Positions 1 to 7,330 of a DNA stretch of 16,372 bases are shown piece after piece; within the stretch, counting starts at the first letter, position 1, and the number at the start of each line of letters is the position of its first letter. The position numbers were made by a program, and so were the translations under genes. The DNA comes from CBCXVS01 sp965178525. GTDB lineage: Bacteria > Tectomicrobia > Entotheonellia > Entotheonellales > Entotheonellaceae. The stretch spans positions 1 through 16,372 of the forward strand of contig CBCXVS010000176.1 of the NCBI GenBank assembly GCA_965178525.1, read 5' to 3'. Under the pieces are notes generated by a model. The model was not told the DNA's origin. It saw only the letters and a list, made by a program, of their open reading frames with translations, and did not search any database.

Positions 1-64
1 TCACTTTGAGGATGATTCGGTGGGCATCTGGGCTGGGCTAGGGAACCTGATCTTATGCTATTGA
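1..64 (+). CDS. IS5-type transposase, C-terminal tail only
   Basis: The last 20 codons and the stop (62-64) of the transposase second frame, ending in the residues LGNLILCY, identical to the tail at 15485-15548. The reading frame starts at base 2. Whether the upstream part of this copy is intact cannot be seen. Nothing here is catalytic; the DDE glutamate would lie about 40 residues upstream. Confidence 0.85.
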   Translation, partial: HFEDDSVGIWAGLGNLILCY

Positions 65-75
65 GGAACAACTCT
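1..75 (+). mobile_element. Right end of an IS5-type insertion sequence (copy A, cut by window edge)
   Basis: These 75 bases are identical to 15485-15559, the right end of the complete copy in this window. They end in the terminal inverted repeat CTATTGAGGAACAACTCT (58-75). The homology stops exactly at base 75: the following bases differ between the copies (AAC here, GTT at the other). The rest of this copy lies left of the window. It is inserted into the minus-strand Wzz/GumC-like gene that begins at base 76. Confidence 0.93.
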
Positions 76-1603
76 AACGTCGTCGAGATTTTTAAATCGG
101 TTGTCAAGCATTTCTACCATGAATACAACCCCGAGACCAAGACTAAAGATAACCATAAAAGCGAGAGCAAGTTTCAGCGGAATTCTCTTTGGAACCGGGC
201 TAACTGGCACCAATGCTTTTTGTATAATTCTGACATTGTTTGTCTGTAAGCTTTTCGTCAACTCAGTTTCATGCATCCTGTTAAGGAGATTTTCATACAA
301 GTTGCGTTTTGCCTCAATATTACGCCGCATATCTGCATATTGATCAATATCTTCGTTTGACCGGATGATTTCTCCTTTCTTTTCATTGAGTCTAGACTCA
401 AAACAGCTTGATCTTTTCTGAGATGATCCTGTAGCGGCTATTAATCAGACCAGAGTATTCATTTCTTTCTTTCTTTATACTTTGTTCTACATTACGTATT
501 CTATTATCAATAGCGGTTACCCTTGGATGCTTCTCTTTAAAATTCTCCAAAAACTCTGTCCGCTGAAGTTGCAAATCGGTATGGCGTGCCCGCAACGCAT
601 CAATGAGCGGACTCTCAATCTTCGTACTTAAAATGGAGAGCTTGGTAAACGGCTGCCGTCGGAGTTGCCGCAACTCGCTCAACTGGGCTTCCAAATCCAC
701 ACGTTCCGCTTTGAGGTCGGCATACGAGGCGCTCAGCGTTTTAAATTCTTCAACCGCGACGTGGGCTCTCTCTCCCACCTCCGCTGGGATGATTTTGTGC
801 TTGACGATAAAATCTTGCAGGGCCATTTCCGCCTGTTGCAGTTCCTGCTTCAGTTGGTTGACTTTCTCGATGAGCCAAGTGCTGGCCTGCTCCGAAGCGT
901 CCACCTTGGTCTCCAGATTCTGCGCGATATAGACGTCCAATAACGTGTTGACCTGGCGCGTAATCCGGGATGGCTCCGAGCCGGTAATCGTCACGTTGAC
1001 TAACCGCACCCCATTCGGTGAGACGTATATGGCTCTTTGCAACCGCGCTATCTGTGCGCGCCGCGCCATGTCTTCAGGCTGTAGCATTTCGGTGGGACTG
1101 CTGCCTATGACTTTTTCCCGTATCTCTTGTATTTTGCTCTGCACCAGTGATTTGAATTCTTTCAGTTTATATGCCAGTGAGTCAGTTTCTGTCTCGACTC
1201 TTGTTTGGTGGTTCTGCTGGCTTTTCAAAATATCAACAACTTGGCCTACGACAGTTTGACTTTTGATAAGGGCATATTGTGATTTATAATATTCGTACGA
1301 TTTATCCGGAGATTTGACCTCTTCAATTTTGATCACACGAGGATTGTAAGTCTCAATCAAAAGTGTTGCTGTGGATTGATAAGAAGGTTGTTTTAAAACA
1401 AGGGAAGCGGCGACAAGGGGTAATACGATAAATAACGGAACGATAATGATCCCCTTTCGGCGCCTGAGTATATTCAAATAAGTATTCAGATTAGCCGGGG
1501 AATCCGTTTTTCGCTCGGGGCGTCTATGGTGCTCATGGTTTGGACTTCTTTGCATATGATTGCCAAACTGGTTCCCCTGGTTAGAAATGGGTAAATTCCT
1601 CAT
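76..1603 (-). pseudogene. Wzz/GumC-like polysaccharide chain-length/co-polymerase protein, broken
   Basis: Inner-membrane protein of the Wzz/GumC family, which sets polymer length or couples polymerisation to export of extracellular polysaccharide. Visible parts: a basic, His/Pro-rich N-terminus; the NLNTYLNILRRRKG lead-in; a first membrane segment (about 1430-1490); long periplasmic coiled coil; a proline-rich stretch (PVSPVPKRIPLK) and a second membrane helix near 115-190. The frame from 1603 stops at 398, but dropping one base in the AAAA run at 400-403 joins it to the frame 330-76 and gives 509 codons without a stop. The IS end at 75/76 then truncates it after LDNRFKNLDDV, where family members either end or enter a tyrosine-kinase domain. 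A GTG at 1615 is an alternative start; neither start has a strong ribosome site. Two independent lesions make it non-functional unless the frameshift is a sequencing error. Confidence 0.85.
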
Positions 1604-1965
1604 GCCTAGTCTCACTATATGAACGTATGAGAGAGAGATATGACTGATTTTATAAGAACAGCGGAAATAGCTCCGCCCCCTCAGTTACATCAACCGAAAA
1701 GAAGACTGCGCCAGCCCGATCCATGTCTCACCAGCACTTGCCACGGTCGTATCGTCGCTACAAATAGGTGAGCGGACCAGAGGCTACGCGCATAACCCGA
1801 TGAGCACCCGCATATCGGCCGTCACCATGATGCATGTGAGAACTCCCCGGCGAGTCAGAAGTAAAGCCTGAACACTGTACGTCAGCTTGCAGGGCGCTTG
1901 CAGAACTTCGGAAAGAGCACATAAACGGAGTGCAGGTATGAAAAAAGCCATGAAAGCACCCTACT

Positions 1966-2012
1966 CATGCCACAAGGGTCTGCGTGACTTGGGTTGGCAG
2001 CCGGACACGCAG
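1966..2012 (+). repeat. 47-bp direct repeat, copy 1 (bulged hairpin)
   Basis: Perfect 47-base match to 2077-2123, starting CATGCCACAAGGGTCTGCGTG and ending in CACGCAG. CTGCGTG pairs with CACGCAG as an outer stem. Inside, GGTT and AGCC form a short inner stem with loop GGC, leaving unequal bulges. Flanking bases extend the outer stem: GGGT on the left pairs with ACTT just outside the repeat using a U-A, a G-C and two G-U pairs. Confidence 0.9.
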
Positions 2013-2040
2013 ACTTGTATGACCGTGCATAGCACCCATA

Positions 2041-2049
2041 TGCTATAAT
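2041..2049 (+). promoter_or_regulatory. Extended -10 promoter-like site between the two 47-bp repeats
   Basis: TGCTATAAT matches an extended -10 (TGnTATAAT). No good -35 lies 16-18 bases upstream, which is acceptable for extended -10 promoters. A transcript starting near 2056 would run through the ATGGGA/TCCCAT hairpin (2061-2079) and then repeat copy 2. No gene on the plus strand follows before the convergent operon end at 2620. Confidence 0.4.
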
Positions 2050-2076
2050 ATACAAACGCGATGGGAACACTCGTCC

Positions 2077-2123
2077 CATGCCACAAGGGTCTGCGTGACT
2101 TGGGTTGGCAGCCGGACACGCAG
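2077..2123 (+). repeat. 47-bp direct repeat, copy 2 (bulged hairpin)
   Basis: Identical to 1966-2012 and 111 bases further on. Here the outer stem extends with different flanking bases: GGGT pairs with GCCC (three G-C pairs and one U-G), giving about 11 pairs. The first three bases also form the end of the ATGGGA/TCCCAT hairpin, so the two structures compete. Confidence 0.9.
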
Positions 2124-2473
2124 GCCCCCGATGAATGATCGCGATGCCAGAAAGATTTTCTAACCTTACTCGTTTGTTACGTGGCCAACAAGGTCGTGGT
2201 CACATACTTCGGGCCTATGACTTCCCCAGGCTACACACGCCCGTGGGCGGCCCTCGCCGCCCGGCCGTGCCTCCATCGCCCCTGAGCGACACCGTTGCAA
2301 CGTTCTGGCCAGCGCAGCCGGTTTAACTACCGCTTCTGAACCGTGACACAAGGTGCGACTTTACCAGGTTCCATTGCAAGAATCATCTGTCTTGCACACC
2401 TTCCAATCCTCTCATGTTTGGCTTTAGGCAACCCTGCTTATACATTATTTTTAGGATCGTGGAAAGAGGGAAT

Positions 2474-2498
2474 TGCGGGGGTAGAAAATACCCCCGCA
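2474..2498. terminator. Ten-bp palindrome downstream of the CoA-transferase operon, possible terminator
   Basis: TGCGGGGGTA (2474-2483), loop GAAAA, then TACCCCCGCA (2489-2498), a perfect stem. It lies about 120 bases past the stop of the minus-strand operon ending at 2620. Read on the minus strand it is followed by a pyrimidine-rich tail (ATTCCCTCTTT) rather than a clean U-run, so a dispersed palindromic repeat is an equal alternative. Confidence 0.45.
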
Positions 2499-2619
2499 TG
2501 ACAGGGCCGCTATCCAAAGTCTGTGCAGCCTGATTCGTTACACTTTCAATTGGCTCCTAGCCCTTGCTTTTGCCTGGCGACATGGTGCAGATGCCTGCCG
2601 GCGACAGGTCGTACCGCCC

Positions 2620-3834
2620 TTAACCGACGACCTGCTGCTGCCACAGCGTCTCGATCTCCTCTTGGCGATACCCGAGGCTGGTGAGCACATCTTGCGTATG
2701 CTGTCCAATGCGAGGACCTAGGTGCCGGATGCGTCCCGGGGTCTCGCTGAGCTTGACACCAAAACCAGCCTGCTGCACCGTCTCGCCTGTTGGCGTGTTG
2801 TGTGTGATAAGCATGTTGCGGTGACGCAGGTGAGGGTCCTTGAACGTCTCCTGCGGGGTATTGACCGGACCGATGCAGACGTTCTTATCCGCCAAATATG
2901 CGACCCACTCCTTCCGGGTCCGCTGCAGGAAAATGGCTTGCAGCTGCTCACGCACGTCGCGTTCTTCAGCATTGGGTTCCCGCTCGAGATGCCCGGCGTG
3001 GCGGTAGTAGCGTTCGAGATCGGGGCGTCCCAGGGCGTTGCAGAGATTGCCCCAGAGCCAGGGCTCGGTGCAACCCACCGAGAGCAGTTTGTCGTCCTTC
3101 GTAGCATATGTGGTATAAAAGGCGTATTGGCCCGAATACGGCCCCTGCCCCCGTTGTGGCACGACGCCATCGGTAAAGTACGTTTCCATCAAAAGCGTCG
3201 CCGAGAGCAAAGAGAGGGTGGTGTCGAGATACGCGATGTCGACGTGTTGGCCGCGTCCCGTGTGCGGGCGGGCGTAGAGCGCCAGCAGGATTCCCGCCAC
3301 ACCGTGCATGGAGGCGCCACCGTAGTCGGCGATCAGATTGATCGGAATGGCAGGTGGCGCCTCGGCGCTCGGGCCGATAAGGTTGAGGACGCCACTGATG
3401 GCCAGATAATTGACGTCGTGCGCCGGCCGGTCGCGATAGGGTCCATCCTGGCCAAAGCCGCTGAGCGAGCAGTAGACCAGGCGTGGGTTGATCTGGCTCA
3501 GCGTCGTATAATCCGCCTTGAGCCGCTGCATCACGCCGGGCCGAAAGCCCTCTACCAAGACGTCGGCCTGCGCCACCAATTGGTGTAGGATATGTTGGCC
3601 TTGTGGCGCTTTCAGATTCAGGCCGAGACTGCACTTATTGCGGTTTGTATAGCTATGGGCAGCCTGTTTCGCGTCGCTTGACGACACGCCGGAGCCCGCG
3701 CCTGGACCAATCGCCGGTGGCGTTTCGATTTTTAAGACGTCGGCGCCCATATCCGCCAGCATCATGGTACAGAACGTCCCGGGTGAGACGCGCGTCAATT
3801 CGAGGGCGGTAATACCCTCTAAGGCGTCCGCCAT
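2620..3834 (-). CDS. Family III CoA-transferase / alpha-methylacyl-CoA racemase-like protein (CaiB/BaiF)
   Basis: Cytosolic enzyme of the CaiB/BaiF/Frc fold, which moves CoA between carboxylates or, in the AMACR branch, racemises 2-methylacyl-CoA. The 404 residues match the family's usual length. Seen: the N-terminal LELTRVSPGTFCTMMLADMGA nucleotide/CoA-binding start, EGFRPGVMQRL (95-105), GFGQDGPY, and the Asp in NLIADYGGAS (D170), at the usual catalytic position. His139 in AHDVNY sits 31 residues before D170, the spacing of the His/Asp pair of AMACR, where transferases normally lack the His; racemase activity is therefore possible. Start is ATG with a strong AAGGAGG about 8 bases upstream. 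It is the last gene of the MFS/hydrolase operon, 63 bases after the hydrolase stop. Substrate unknown; TpPRK-like oxalate specificity is not suggested. Confidence 0.85.
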   Translation of the reverse strand: MADALEGITALELTRVSPGTFCTMMLADMGADVLKIETPPAIGPGAGSGVSSSDAKQAAHSYTNRNKCSLGLNLKAPQGQHILHQLVAQADVLVEGFRPGVMQRLKADYTTLSQINPRLVYCSLSGFGQDGPYRDRPAHDVNYLAISGVLNLIGPSAEAPPAIPINLIADYGGASMHGVAGILLALYARPHTGRGQHVDIAYLDTTLSLLSATLLMETYFTDGVVPQRGQGPYSGQYAFYTTYATKDDKLLSVGCTEPWLWGNLCNALGRPDLERYYRHAGHLEREPNAEERDVREQLQAIFLQRTRKEWVAYLADKNVCIGPVNTPQETFKDPHLRHRNMLITHNTPTGETVQQAGFGVKLSETPGRIRHLGPRIGQHTQDVLTSLGYRQEEIETLWQQQVVG

Positions 3835-3897
3835 GTGTGTTCCCTCCTTCTTAGCTATCCGCTATCCGCTCTAAGCCGCGGCGCCTGTCGCTGGCGT

Positions 3898-5364
3898 TCA
3901 TACTTGTTGGGCCAGGAGGGCGGGTTCAAAACCGGGAAGACAGTCTAGAGCCGTTTGAAAGCTGGCCATCGCCTGGTCCTCATCACCCGCGGTCCGGTGG
4001 CCCATGCCCGTATAGAAATGCGCCTGCGCCAGGAGGGCGCGGTCAGGCCCCTGGGCGGGCATGGGCAGGCGCTCGATGACGTGCCGCAAATGCGCCACAC
4101 CAGCGGCGGGATCGTCTCCATTGCGGTAGGCCCGCATGACCATAAACTGGCCGAGTGACAGATGTGCCGGGAGATACTGTGGATCGAGTTCCACCGCTCG
4201 GTGCATGGCCTGCAGCGCCTCGACGAAAAAATCGCCTTTTTCCAACACGCTCGGCACGTGGCGCGATCCTCGAATGAGCCCCTCGGCCCGCAGTACCCAG
4301 GCCGCCGGCTGCATCGGCGCCACCTCCGTCGCGTACCGGGCCACGGCAATGGCGCTTCCCATGTCTCCGCCTTCTTCTAATTCGCTCACAGCGGCCTGAA
4401 ATTCCTGTACCGCCGTCAAGGGGGCACAGATGGTGGTGACGACCGCTTCGTCACCGGCCGGGATCGCGGACGGTTTGACGTGTTGCCAGCCCGCTTCCTC
4501 CTCAGGCTCACGCAGCAAGCCGCGGTAGACGCGCAGGATGGCGTAACGTGGCGTGCCCCAGACCACCGGTATGGCGGTGATCCAATCCGGCAGGTGGCGC
4601 TCGATGTCAGCCAGCAGTTGTGGCAGGGGCATCTGGCGCTCGACTCGAGCGGCAACTTCGTCCAAGAAATACTGCTGAATCCGTTTCAGCAGCGCCAGTT
4701 CCGGCTCATAGGCCACCGGGCCATGACCGGGTAAAATATGATCCGGTTGCAAACGCTCGATGTTGGCGATCGTCTGCAGCCATGTGGTCGTCCCCATTAA
4801 GCCTTCATCCATGACGGGCTGGCCGAAAATCGGAAAACTCCCCGTCATGACCGTATCGCCTGCCATGACACACCCTTCTTGGGGCAGGTGAATGGCCAGC
4901 GCGTCGTCCGACTCGGCGCTGCCCATATGCTGCAAGCGCAGGCGCTGATTCCCCAACTCCAAGTCATGCGGCTCCGCCAGGGTGGTATCCGCCAGGTATG
5001 GGTCGGGACCCAGCTCGAACCCGCGTGAGAGCAGAAACGCCTTCTGCCGGGGCGTCCGTTCCTGTATGAACGCTTTGGTTTGAGCGCTGGAAATAATCTC
5101 CGCCCCGGCCTGCTTGAAGACGTGGTTTCCGCCCGTATGATCCCAATGATAGTGGGTATTGATGGCGTAGCGTATGGGCTTGTCAGAGACGGTGCGGATT
5201 TGGCGCAGGAGCCGTGCGGCCAGCACCTCATTGACTTGTGTGTCCACTACCGCCAGCGCGTCATCGCCCAGGACCACCGCGCTGTTGACAATATTGCGGA
5301 AAATATAGACCCGGTCCGTGATACGTTGCAAAGTGCCATAGGTACGCGGTGCAAACGGATTCAT
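3898..5364 (-). CDS. Metallo-beta-lactamase-fold hydrolase with C-terminal TPR-like region
   Basis: A 488-residue two-part protein. Residues 1-230 are a metallo-beta-lactamase fold: HYHWDH at 71-76 (ligands H71, H73, D75, H76), GD at 169-170 and LPGHGPV with H214. The canonical third His of the first metal site (GxxHT) is not there; the matching stretch reads MGSAESDD, with a Glu near 151, as I recall for SDS-type alkyl sulfatases. Residues from about 300 to 488 look like helical TPR-type repeats (AMHRAVELDPQYLPAHLSLG and AMASFQTALDCLPGFEPALL). Likely a hydrolase of an ester, thioester or sulfate; substrate unknown. No signal peptide is visible. Its ATG overlaps the MFS stop (ATGA, 5361-5364) with GAGGAG upstream, so the two are translationally coupled. 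Confidence 0.85.
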   Translation of the reverse strand: MNPFAPRTYGTLQRITDRVYIFRNIVNSAVVLGDDALAVVDTQVNEVLAARLLRQIRTVSDKPIRYAINTHYHWDHTGGNHVFKQAGAEIISSAQTKAFIQERTPRQKAFLLSRGFELGPDPYLADTTLAEPHDLELGNQRLRLQHMGSAESDDALAIHLPQEGCVMAGDTVMTGSFPIFGQPVMDEGLMGTTTWLQTIANIERLQPDHILPGHGPVAYEPELALLKRIQQYFLDEVAARVERQMPLPQLLADIERHLPDWITAIPVVWGTPRYAILRVYRGLLREPEEEAGWQHVKPSAIPAGDEAVVTTICAPLTAVQEFQAAVSELEEGGDMGSAIAVARYATEVAPMQPAAWVLRAEGLIRGSRHVPSVLEKGDFFVEALQAMHRAVELDPQYLPAHLSLGQFMVMRAYRNGDDPAAGVAHLRHVIERLPMPAQGPDRALLAQAHFYTGMGHRTAGDEDQAMASFQTALDCLPGFEPALLAQQV

Positions 5365-6602
5365 CCGGTCGAACTCCTCTCCGCGGGCTCACGCAGCCGG
5401 AAGGACGCGGCGCTACTGGTCCACATCGATGCGATGGCGAGCGTGCCGCTGATGATGGCGGTGACAAAGGTGAAGGTGTAGCTGCCACTGAAGTCAAAGA
5501 GTCGTCCTCCGAACCAGGCCCCGAATGCCGCCCCCAGGTTGCCGCTCAGCGTCACCACCATGAAGATGGTGCCCAAGAAAGGCCCCTGAAACAGCGCCAC
5601 GGTTTTCGCCGCCACCGCGATGCCCCCGGCGCCTTGGGCAAAACCGTAGATGACGACAAAGGCGTAGAGAGGCCACCACGTCTCGAGCCGCGCCAAAAGC
5701 AGGAGCAGGCCAAACCCCATCATGGTGCAACTCATGGCGACCGTGAAAGCGCCGTCAGGCTGTAGACGGTCAGCCAACCAGCCGAAAAACATCCGCCCCG
5801 GCAAACTCACCAGGCTGACCGCGCTCAGGACGGTCGAGGCCGCGAAGATCCGCAGGATATGTGTACTCACCAAGAATTCTACCAGATGGACATTAACCAT
5901 GGTCATGGTGATGGTCATGAACAGATGGGCCATACACAAGAGCCAGAGCGTGCGACTCCACAACATCCCTGACAGCGACAACACCAAACGGCTGGGCTCC
6001 GGCCCGGCTGGCGCTGGGCGATGCAGCAGATTGAGCGGTACGAGCGCCACCATGATCGCCACGCCCAAGACGACGAACGCTTGGCGCCATCCCAGCGCGC
6101 TAATCAACCAAGCACTGCCCGGGACCATGACCACCATGCCGAATCCGGTGCCCACATCGGCAAAGCCGATCGCCCGCCCGCGTTGCTCGTGGGCAAACCA
6201 CCGGGCCACGACAACCGTCATGGATAACAGCGCCGTTTGGCCCAGCGCGCTGCCCACGCCATAGAAGAGGGCAAATTGGCTCAGGCTGTGCAAACGGCTA
6301 CAGGCGATGAAGGCCACGCCGATCAAAACCGCAGCTACGGTATACAGCCCGCGGGGCCCGAAGCGATCCAGCAACCACCCCATCAGGGGAGAACTCAGTG
6401 CGATCACCAGCATATTGATGGAATAGACGCTGGCGCCATCCGCGTGACTCCAGCCAAACACGTCCAAGAGTGTACTGTAGAAAACGGCGAAGAGATTCGC
6501 CACCCCACTCGCCCCGGCGAGGGTCATAAAGCCAATCAGTACCACGACATAACGATACCGGCCGGGCATTCCCGGCGCAGGCGGTGCAGCGGGCTCAGTC
6601 AT
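5361..6602 (-). CDS. Major facilitator superfamily transporter (monocarboxylate/oxalate-antiporter-like)
   Basis: A 413-residue inner-membrane carrier with about 12 hydrophobic helices in two halves around a central loop (residues about 195-210). The loop 2-3 signature GWLLDRFGPRG (about 75-85) is the MFS motif A, and the second half repeats it as GWLADRLQPDG. The overall pattern resembles the OFA/monocarboxylate branch, which suits uptake of a small organic acid. It is first in a three-gene operon with the hydrolase (4-base overlap) and the CoA-transferase, so the natural reading is import of a carboxylate that is then hydrolysed and moved to CoA. The start ATG has only a weak GGATGAG upstream. 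Substrate is inferred from context only. Confidence 0.87.
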   Translation of the reverse strand: MTEPAAPPAPGMPGRYRYVVVLIGFMTLAGASGVANLFAVFYSTLLDVFGWSHADGASVYSINMLVIALSSPLMGWLLDRFGPRGLYTVAAVLIGVAFIACSRLHSLSQFALFYGVGSALGQTALLSMTVVVARWFAHEQRGRAIGFADVGTGFGMVVMVPGSAWLISALGWRQAFVVLGVAIMVALVPLNLLHRPAPAGPEPSRLVLSLSGMLWSRTLWLLCMAHLFMTITMTMVNVHLVEFLVSTHILRIFAASTVLSAVSLVSLPGRMFFGWLADRLQPDGAFTVAMSCTMMGFGLLLLLARLETWWPLYAFVVIYGFAQGAGGIAVAAKTVALFQGPFLGTIFMVVTLSGNLGAAFGAWFGGRLFDFSGSYTFTFVTAIISGTLAIASMWTSSAASFRLREPAERSSTG

Positions 6603-6691
6603 GCGGCGATCTCATCCGATGGCGTGCGGGATGTCAGCAACGATGGTTGTGGGGCATTAGAGCATAGTCGCACGTCGGACGCAAGCGATGT

Positions 6692-6719
6692 GCGCCGGCG
6701 CTCGGATCGCTGCCGGCGC
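6692..6719. promoter_or_regulatory. Eight-bp inverted repeat in the divergent intergenic region
   Basis: GCGCCGGC (6692-6699) and GCCGGCGC (6712-6719) are perfect reverse complements separated by 12 bases. They sit between the divergent MFS operon (starts 6602) and the NrtS-like gene (starts 6813), so an operator or a transcript hairpin is possible. No regulator gene is nearby. High local GC could also produce it by chance. Confidence 0.35.
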
Positions 6720-6812
6720 CCCAAGGCCGAACTGCCGATTGCTTTATGGCTACCGGGTATGACACTATAGCGGCGCAAGTCCTACGATATTGATATCAGT
6801 GGGAAGGAGGAA

Positions 6813-7304
6813 ATGATGCTATCGGATGATCGCGTGGAGCGGCTGTCTTCCTGGCGCCCTCGGCTCGCCTTGGTCTGTTCACGCCAAGTCGTACGCCGGG
6901 CGCTCATGGCCGCGGTGCTCGTGGGGAGTGTATTGATTATACTCAATCAGGGAGATATTTTTTTATCCGGGGACATTACACAACGTGTCATCCTCAAATC
7001 GCTCGTCACACCGATTATTCCCTTTTGCGTCACCATGCTCGGCGCCCTGTTGAACAGCGGTACGCCGGCACGTGCCGAAGACCTGCGTCCGGGCTGGGTC
7101 GCGATCCGGCGCAGCCTCATCATCGCGGCGATCGTCGGTAGCGTGATTATTGCGTTGAATCAAGGCGATATTATTCTCTCCGGCGCTGTGACGTCCATGG
7201 TCTTGATCAAAATCCTGGCCACGCCCTGTGTGCCCTTCTGCGTGTCGCTGTACGGCGCTTACCTCGCCTACCACAACGCGCTGGCGCGTCAACAGCCAGC
7301 GTGA
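6813..7304 (+). CDS. nrtS: Nitrate/nitrite transporter NrtS-like protein, two fused units
   Basis: A 163-residue membrane protein made of two ungapped homologous units, residues 28-82 and 99-153, identical at 31 of 55 positions. Each unit has two hydrophobic helices and the pattern VGSV..I.LNQGDI.LSG...TP..PFCV...GA. I recognise this pattern from the small NrtS proteins reported as nitrate/nitrite transporters in marine cyanobacteria and other bacteria, where single-unit subunits work together; here two units sit in one chain. That assignment is from memory of the family, not from a search. Two ATGs lie side by side; AAGGAGG is better spaced for the second (6816). It is transcribed away from the MFS operon and converges on the next gene. 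No nitrate-assimilation enzyme is in the window. Confidence 0.72.
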   Translation: MMLSDDRVERLSSWRPRLALVCSRQVVRRALMAAVLVGSVLIILNQGDIFLSGDITQRVILKSLVTPIIPFCVTMLGALLNSGTPARAEDLRPGWVAIRRSLIIAAIVGSVIIALNQGDIILSGAVTSMVLIKILATPCVPFCVSLYGAYLAYHNALARQQPA

Positions 7305-7330
7305 CGTCCAGCGCGGCAGGCGCCCTTGAG

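Larger units (their letters stand above)
1616..2619. other. 1-kb stretch without a convincing gene, rich in repeats and palindromes
   Basis: Nothing here reads as a protein gene; the few open frames (1882-2079, 2135-2326, 2166-2351) have no family look and no ribosome site. It holds two 47-bp direct repeats (1966-2012, 2077-2123), an extended -10 promoter-like site (2041-2049), a hairpin ATGGGA/TCCCAT at 2061-2079, a GC hairpin GGGCGGC/GCCGCCC at 2245-2262 with loop CCTC, and a 10-bp palindrome at 2474-2498. The part next to the broken polysaccharide gene (1616-1700) should carry that gene's promoter; TATAAA on the minus strand near 1650 is the only candidate and lacks a good -35. No tRNA was found. 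Confidence 0.6.

Noticed and set aside
1740..1870. Possible tRNA or other RNA gene in the region upstream of the polysaccharide gene
   Set aside because: No T-loop GTTCGA-type motif and no cloverleaf pairing could be found.
1990..2012. Sigma54 promoter inside the 47-bp repeat (TTGGCAG ... CGC)
   Set aside because: The GG-to-GC spacing is 11 rather than the required 10, and both occurrences lack a gene at the right distance.
1966..2123. The two 47-bp repeats as a minimal CRISPR array
   Set aside because: Only two repeats with one 64-base spacer that itself contains a promoter-like site and a hairpin; no cas genes in the window.
2135..2351. Overlapping short frames on both strands downstream of the 47-bp repeats
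   Set aside because: Proline/arginine-rich translations, no ribosome site, and a GC hairpin in the middle; more like non-coding sequence.
2722..3588. Open frame of 288 codons on the plus strand across the CoA-transferase
   Set aside because: Antisense to a clearly recognised gene, with no domain pattern or ribosome site.
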